Source of the DNA: Bostrychus sinensis
Taxonomy: Eukaryota > Chordata > Actinopteri > Gobiiformes > Eleotridae
NCBI GenBank assembly: GCA_020698575.1
Contig: CM036251.1
Location: forward strand, 4,494,788-4,558,787
Reading direction: 5' to 3'
DNA: 64,000 bases
A model generated the notes under the pieces. It had not been told where the DNA came from. It searched no databases and saw nothing but the letters and a program-made list of their open reading frames with translations. Positions 57,534 to 64,000 of this stretch are shown here, piece after piece; the stretch's first letter is position 1; each line of letters opens with the position of its first letter. The translations under genes were made by a program, and so were the position numbers.

Positions 57534-58103
57534 CTGTATTTTCCGCACTATAAGGCGCATCGGATTATAAGGCTCACCTTCAATGAATGGCCTATTTTAA
57601 AACTGTTTTCATATATAGGGCGCACCGCATTATAAGGCGCATCCACTAGATGGTGCTGCGCTAAAGGGAATGTCAATAAAACAGTCAGATAAGTCAAACT
57701 TTATTAATAGAATACAAACCAGCGTTCTTACAACTCCCTCGCTGAAAACAATGTATTTCCAACTCCATTTGTCACAGTTCAAAGCTACATGAACAGCATT
57801 CGAGCGCTCAGTTTTCTGTCCCCTCAATGTCGCAACTCTTCTACTGAGATGGAGCAAAGGCCGCGCCTCCTTGTTCTTTTGCGGCAGGATCCATAAACAC
57901 GCCTATGGCACACATGAACAGCTGGGACTGGAATTCCCCTTTACCGTTTTTACCGCTGTCACTTCGGCGACGCCCCCTGAATACGGTAGCCATAATTAAC
58001 CAACATTGATCCATATATAAGGCACATCGGATTATAAGGCGCACTGTCGGTTTTTGAGAAAATTAAAGGCTTTTAGGTGCGCCTTATAGTGCGGAAAATA
58101 CGG
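57534..58103. mobile_element. Tc1/mariner-like MITE, copy 4
   Basis: Ends CTGTATTTTCCGCACTATAA and GCGGAAAATACGG with TA on both sides (57532-57533 and 58104-58105), inserted in a (TAC)n tract that continues on both sides. The interior matches copies 2 and 3 almost base for base, including the 67-codon minus-strand frame (58044-57841). Confidence 0.85.
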
Positions 58104-58635
58104 TACTACTACCACTACTACTATTACCTCTACCGCAACTTCTTCTACTACTATAACCAGTACTAAAATAGTTACTACTACTACTAGTTTTTAGCTAAAA
58201 AACAAAGTAAATTCTGCTGTTAAAACAACAAATGTAAATGCAGAGGCAGCAGTGATGTGAGTAATTCATTTGTTTGAGTTCATCTTGTGTCAAACTCAAA
58301 CATGATTCATTACAGAGAGTCGGATGCTGCAGCATTTGTCATTATTCAACCTTTTCTTAGTCAGTCTGTGGGGAAAAAAACAAACAAACTAAAGTGAAAC
58401 AACAGAGAGAAGTTTACTGTGGAAAGTTTAAACAGACTTTGATACGGCTGCGAGGGCGGACGTGTGTGTTATGGGACAGAAACTTTACTGTTTACAGGCA
58501 ATGAGAAGAATTTAGAAAGTACTTAAGAGTAAAAGTCAGAGATATACACAGGGCCCCTGACAGGCTTGGGGCCCGGGGCAAAACCTCTTGAATGAACTAT
58601 TTTAGTGCTTAATATGTTTACTGAGTTTTTACTTG
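58104..58635. other. Triplet tract and non-coding spacer
   Basis: The (TAC)n tract continues to about 58190, then ordinary AT-rich sequence without a recognised feature. Confidence 0.4.
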
Positions 58636-59030
58636 GGCTGGTACTTTAACACGTTAATGAACATGAGAAATGAACATGTAAAAAAAACCCCGCAATTAAT
58701 CGCACTCACACAACACGGAACTTTTCTCAGTGGCCTAGTTTCTGGGGGACAGTAACCAGGGCGGGACATCCAGACCGGACAGATGCCTACAGACTGCACT
58801 ACAGGGAACTGCGGGGTTTTCTCTGAGGCCACACACGGCGCCGCTTTTCTTTCACTTTCAAACAAACGGCTGTACGGCGCCGCTCGTCGTCTCTGATCGT
58901 TCTCAGAGCTGACTGACACACACAGGAGACACCAGACAGCAGAAGGGGCAGGTCGATAGGTTAATAAAAATGCAATTAATCGCAATAAATGAATTTGATA
59001 CATTTTTAAATCGAGTCCCACCACTAGTTT
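58636..59030. mobile_element. Probable non-autonomous element with ATTAATCGC words near both ends
   Basis: GCAATTAATCGCACTC (58692) and GCAATTAATCGCAATA (58970) flank a GC-rich interior, and the right end reads GAGTCCCACCACTA. This resembles fish hAT elements. The minus-strand frame of 131 codons through it shows no family I know. Confidence 0.45.
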
Positions 59031-59749
59031 TTACAGTACAAAACTTCAAAAATACAGAAATATGCTATAAAACACACACACACACAAATCAGCCACCCTA
59101 CACAGTACCAACACCCCAAAACACACACACACACAAACCATACTGTAAGGCACAGAGAAATAGACTGTAGCATAAAAATCAACCAGAATAAACAAAAAAT
59201 TATTCCTAAGGGGGTTGGTTGAAAAAAGTCAAAAAAGGCTTCTACACCTGCCGAAACATTTTTTCAGTGCCTCTCATCACAAATCATATTTTTTCCAGTT
59301 TAAGACTGAATGACACATCTGTAATCCAATGTAACACTGTGGGTGGGGCAGCGTCCTTCCAGCTGTTACTTTTCATTTTCCAGAAAACGCATGGGATTAG
59401 GCTTTCTCTCTGCTAGCCCCGCCCACTTCAGTCCGTCAGCTCAAACCCATCGCTAACGCCTGAGTTTATATCAGCAGACAGTGGTACAGGACTGCAGCTC
59501 ACCTGGTACAGAGTCTACCAGTCTGGTCTTGGTTTTGAGCCTAGTCTTTCTTTTTTTTATGGTCTTGGGTCTGTCTCGGTCTCGGCTGCAGTTTTGCTCA
59601 GTCTTGGTCTAAGTCTTGAATCCAGTTTTACTCGGTCTTGTCTCGGTCTCGGATGTGGTCTGAGAGATTTTATTTACCTAACATTAGGAGAAAATACTGT
59701 TTTTCATAATTTTCCGAACCAGGACAATGATCTGTTGGATTAGATCAGC
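59031..59749. other. Non-coding stretch with CA tracts
   Basis: Two short (CA)n tracts at 59075 and 59125; GGTCTTGGTCT-type repeats begin near 59525 and continue at 60530-60650 on the other side of a nested repeat. Confidence 0.4.
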
Positions 59750-60450
59750 GGTTCCCAAAGTCAGGAGTCACGTCCCCCTTAAATTTACCAAAATCCCACG
59801 CGGACCCCCAACAATACAACTTCCCTCCATCCCAAATTTTATTTTCATATTTTTCTCCATATATTTCTATAAAAACATTACAAAAGACACTGACTATTGG
59901 CTAAAAAGTGTTTTAAAGTTATATTTTTAAACAAATACACACACACAAAAAATTAAATGCTGCAAAAACTCAATAACTAGCAAAGGATCCCTCAGGATTT
60001 TTGGGGCCAACTCAAAATCTCAAATTTTCCAGACTTTCACTTAATTTGATGTTCATACGTCTAAAAACTTTTCTAATTTTTACAGCCAACTTACAGAGTT
60101 CAGAAAAAGTTATTCTTTTGTTAAATGTAGTATATTTAGTTTTTATTATTATCAATAATACTTTTTCTGAACAGTGGAGTCAGTTGGCCGTAAGATGAGT
60201 TGGAAAAAATAAAGTTTTTAGATGTATGAACGTTAAATTTGGTGAGTAATAAAGTATTAGTTGTTGAAAACTTGAGATTTTGAGTTGATCACCAAAACTC
60301 AAAAATCTTGAGGGATCCTGTTGCCTTGAGTTTTTGCAGCATTGTTTTTTACAGTGCATTTCAAACTCAATTTCTTTTTATGTCCTTAATATGCAGTACC
60401 TTCGCGGACCCTCAGGGGGCCCTGGATCCCACTTTGGGAACGACTGCATT
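59750..60450. mobile_element. Dispersed repeat with nested foldback element
   Basis: The outer repeat (GGTTCCCAAAGT ... CACTTTGGGAACGACTG) is the family at 38775-39012. It is split by a foldback element at about 59958-60345 whose arms are GCTGCAAAAACTCAA and TTGAGTTTTTGCAGC and which has further paired segments inside. Confidence 0.7.
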
Positions 60451-61394
60451 AGATCATTAAAACAATGCTTACTGTATTTGAAACACTTTTTAAATACTTT
60501 TCTCCTTAGTTCAAAGGGTTTGGTCTCAGTTTTTCTTGGTCTTGGTCCTTAAAAGTCTTGATCTCGACTCGGTCTCGAACCCTGAAAGTCTCAGCCTTGT
60601 CTTGGTCTTAGTTCACTCTGGACTCAAACTGGTCTTGGTCTCGATTAGTACGACTTTGACTACAACGCTCCGTCTACTGTCTTTGATTCTCAGCTTGTTC
60701 CCTAATTTCTTGTCTCACTGCTTTGTATCTCTGTCAGATAAAGGCATAAAAGCCCAAAACTGTGTTGTGTTAGACTTTCAATTTTACAAATAACTCCTTT
60801 TTGAACATTCTGTCAAAGTACTGCGAGTATTTAATGGAAGCGCAGGAGTCAGACTGACAGTCGCTGAGAGAGAACGCCCTCTGTTCTGTAGAAAAACCCG
60901 GTCGTCTCTCTGCTCTCAGAGGGGAGGCTGGAGCCGAGCGGACCCACAGATGGTGTCTCGGTTTGGGGCCGACTCTGAAGGTGAGCCTCCTGCCTCCCGA
61001 TGTTTATTACCCACAATGCACCTCTCCTTCTGCAGCTCTGAGCAAACACCGTGCGGTAATCACAGGTCTCAGGGCACTCCAGGAGCAACACACACTGCTG
61101 TAGTACGAGTCATTCAGGTTTGTGGATGCGTTTCTCCTCTGTTTGTTTGAATGTGCTCGGACGTCAGAGGGACTTTACTGTTGTTAAAATGGAAACAGGA
61201 CCAAGACAAAAATCCCACAGAGGACTGAACAACACAGACTTCAGCAGAACAACAGGTGACAAAGGAAACAACTCTCTGTGGCTGAAGATCCAGACACTCC
61301 TGCTTTCAAAAATTTGTTTTACATTTACTAATAATTGGTGAAAATTATGATTTTTAGTAAGAGAAATTTTATTTTTTGAGTTGAAAGTGGGATT
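60451..61394. other. Non-coding stretch
   Basis: It includes a GGTCTTGGTC-rich segment (60530-60650) and a GC-richer piece at 60840-61100 with one exon-like interval that I could not identify. No gene is called. Confidence 0.35.
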
Positions 61395-62490
61395 TTAATA
61401 GAGGTGTACTGATACAGTAACTATATCGAAAATTTATAAATTTTTATTCCCAAGATACAACTTTATTAATACACATTACCTTGTATCAAATTGTATCATC
61501 TTCTATAGCGCAGATCGATATACAAGGGGGGAAAAACGTATAATATATCGGAAATATCAATATCATTATCATTAGAAATTTACATGTCAAAATAAAACCA
61601 GATATGTTGTTTTGTATGTAATTTTTGTGTTTTTAATAAAATAAAATATTATATTCACCATTTCTTTGCTCTGTCTGCTGGACATAATCAACCTCGGCCA
61701 CGGTGCTACACATGAGAGTAAACTTATGATTTTTGGCAAAAAGTTGCTGTATCAATTATCCATATGAAGGTGCTGAATCGTATTGAATTGTATAGACCCT
61801 TCTCACACAGCGTCATCTGATCACGTGATTTCCACGGAGCGGCCATGTTGGATGGCAAAAGCCGGTTTGTCACGGCCCGATTTGGATCAGTCCTGCTGTC
61901 TGTTAGCCTAACAAATTAAATTTGTTTTACTCATCAAAAATCTCTCATCTGCCTACTCACATGGACAACAGTTGTTTAGGGCACTTTCCATACTAAAGGT
62001 CTGTCACCCATCCTGCCACAAAATATTTTTATGCCTCTAAGGAGCTCTCTGCCTCTTGTGAGCTTTTAATTGTGCCCCTCTAAAGTGAGCTTGTCGATTG
62101 ATTGACTAAACAATTGTAAATGCTGTGGTATTCCAAAGCGGATTGTGTGTTGAAGGCTGGTAACCCGTAATTTTGACATCATATTGGTCTTAAGCATCGA
62201 CAAGTGAACATTTCTCTAAATATCGCTGTCTGACCTGAACACTTAACGTTAAGTATTGAACCGGTGTAGAAAGTGGTAAATATGAACTCAATTTCTATGC
62301 ATGATCGCTAATCGCTACCCAGCTACACCGGCTTTTTGCCATCCAAAATGGCAGCGTCAACAAACCAAGTCACATGACTGAGAACGGTCTATTGTTCCAA
62401 ATCAGCCAATATCATTCTTGAATGGGACTGAAACAATTCTAGTCGCTACATTTGGTGTTGTTGCAAAAATGTATCGTTACACCCCTAGAT
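61395..62490. mobile_element. Non-autonomous element rich in ATCGATA words, copy 2, with nested insertion
   Basis: It aligns with 34880-35475 on both sides of an extra segment at about 61793-62392. The right end is ATGTATCGTTACACCCCTA. The interruption shows a nested transposition. Confidence 0.65.
61793..62392. mobile_element. Nested element with inverted ends
   Basis: Left end TAGACCCTTCTCACACAGCG and right end GACTGAGAACGGTCTA are imperfect inverted repeats, with an inner pair TTGGATGGCAAAAGCCGG / CCGGCTTTTTGCCATCCAAA. No transposase frame. Confidence 0.65.
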
Positions 62491-62539
62491 TTTAAGTATC
62501 CAAAAAGTGAAATATTTTCAATATTCACAAAGGAAAGTT

Positions 62540-62770
62540 GATTTTTTCAGGGATTATTGCAGCCTTGGGTCTGTCAAAGATTACTAACAACACTGATTTA
62601 GATGGAGATGGATATTTTGTAGTAACAAAAAGCTACAACCAATTTTAATGGGTTTTAATAGCACAGGAAAAAACAATCCCTAAAAATAAATGTTGTTCAT
62701 GATCTTTGACAGACGCAAGGCTGTAATAACCTGCCGAGAAAAATCAACCTTGCTTTGAGAATATTAAAAA
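62540..62770. mobile_element. Small foldback element
   Basis: The arms TTGATTTTTTCAGGGATTAT and the reverse-oriented GAGAAAAATCAA, and GTCTGTCAAAGAT / ATCTTTGACAGAC, pair across about 230 bases. Non-coding. Confidence 0.6.
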
Positions 62771-64000
62771 TATTTTATTTTTTGGATCCTCTTAGATGTC
62801 TCTTAAAAAATCAGATGCTATTACGTACACTGGCATAAAAAGGGTTATAGATTTATGTGGAAAAAAGGAGAAAAAAAATGTATTCTACACTGCCTGACCA
62901 AAAAAACAAACAAACAAATGTTGCCACCTGGATGTAACTAAGCAAACAGGTAAGAGCCTCCTGCAGTTGGTCAGGTCTGGGTTCAGCAGCGTTCTGTGCC
63001 CAGAGATGAGGTCAGCTGACTCCCTGCAGATACTGAATGACCACGTTACTCCATCAATGGATTTTTTCTTTCCCTGATGACACTGGGCTTATTCAAGGTT
63101 GACAACGCCAGGATTAATCAGGCTCAAATTGTGAAAGAGTGAGACATCACCTTTGCAGAAGTTTATTGAAACAATGCCACAGTGAATGCTTGCTGTAATC
63201 AAAGCTAAAGCAGTCCAATGAAATATTAGAGCATGTGACCTTTGTTTTGTGATGACCTTTTTTTAGTCAGGCGGTGAATTTTGATTATGTTTTGTGATGA
63301 GGACACTTTTGTCTCTGAACAGGAGCAATGTAATGTTTTAAAATTGGGGAATAAGGGTTAATATAAAATGCGTTTATTCTGTGCTAAAGGTTTGTAAACA
63401 GTGTAAGAAAGACAGGAACAGTTTAGACCTGAGCTCTCTGCATTTAAACCCTGTTATCTCCTGCTATTATTATTATTATCATTTAATATTATAATATATT
63501 TTTTTCCTCTGAAACCACAGCTCACACAGAGGAGGCAGCTGCTGCATGTCTAAGTCCCTTAAACCCCACCTGGAGCTGATACGGAAACAAACACACCCTC
63601 CTTCAAAGTCCTCACACCTGCTGCTCATTTCCGCTCACAAACAAATCTGCTTTTTTACTCTTCTTTCTTTAAAAATGAGCCAGGGTTTATCAGAATTACT
63701 GCCAAAGCCTGGTTTATAAAGGACTTGGCTTCAAAAGACTAATTTTCTTCAGTAATGATATCACATATTAACATTACATAAATGAGTTTAAAGTCACAGT
63801 GGTTTATCAACAAAAAGGCAAAAGACACACAACCAAAAAAATAATGTGTTTGCTTCTAAATGGCAAAATTATAATGTTTAAAAGCTGTTTATCTTTTTGA
63901 GGCTTTAAGCTTCTCTTTATAAAGATAAACTGAAGCCAGAAGAAGTTGTGAGTTCAGAAAAGGGCTTTTACTAAATATTGCAATCCATTTTTTCTTTCCT
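62771..64000. other. Non-coding stretch at the right edge
   Basis: AT-rich sequence with no recognised exon, repeat boundary or RNA gene. If chst8 extends to the right, this would be intron. Confidence 0.35.

Noticed and set aside
60917..60980. Plus-strand exon-like interval ending in GAAG before GTGAGCC
   Set aside because: Splice-like sites only; the short peptide matches nothing I know and no partner exon is visible.

Overview
This window is vertebrate genomic DNA, almost certainly from a teleost fish. The genes are split by GT/AG introns, are widely spaced, and sit among fish-type SINEs, LINE fragments, hAT and Tc1-like non-autonomous elements and very abundant simple repeats. I cannot name the species. 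Only three protein-coding loci can be supported; nearly all other open frames are repeat artefacts or shadows of exons.

Genes. (1) The terminal coding exon of a TAF4-family TFIID subunit lies at 10687-10845 (+), with a candidate poly(A) signal near 13770; its other exons are presumably left of the window. (2) A complete kctd15 coding sequence lies on the minus strand, with five coding exons at 32028-32002, 25968-25793, 24233-24089, 20372-20070 and 18536-18375. All junctions have GT/AG sites and keep frame, giving 270 residues. (3) The large 3' exon of chst8 (50273-51289, minus) encodes nearly the whole sulfotransferase domain, with a probable 41-nt upstream exon at 53449-53489; the membrane-anchor exon is not seen. 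The order TAF4-family (+), KCTD (-), CHST (-) mirrors human TAF4B-KCTD1-CHST9, although the KCTD and CHST proteins here are the KCTD15 and CHST8 paralogues.

Layout. 1-10.6 kb: no recognised exon, dispersed repeats and two Tc1-like MITEs. 10.7-13.8 kb: taf4 end. 13.8-18.3 kb: SINEs (one with a 5S rRNA-derived head), a LINE 3' end and a (TAC)n tract. 18.4-32.4 kb: kctd15, whose introns are packed with an 11-bp GGTTTAGNCCT minisatellite family. 32.4-34.5 kb: the same family plus a 31-bp array upstream of the kctd15 CpG-rich first exon. 36.2-38.1 kb: long (AGT)n arrays split by a LINE tail. 42.5-44.8 kb: a decayed LINE with a hAT element inserted just after its YADD motif. 45-50 kb: MITE, SINE and small tandem repeats. 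50.3-53.5 kb: chst8. 53.5-64 kb: repeats, foldback elements and nested transposons.

The most interesting structure is in kctd15. Exon 4 (303 nt, phase 0 at both ends) is flanked by kilobase-scale arrays of the same minisatellite in opposite orientations, so the pre-mRNA could fold them into a long duplex around a frame-neutral exon. A near-identical copy of the minisatellite motif lies inside a hAT-like element that occurs several times here, suggesting where the arrays came from.
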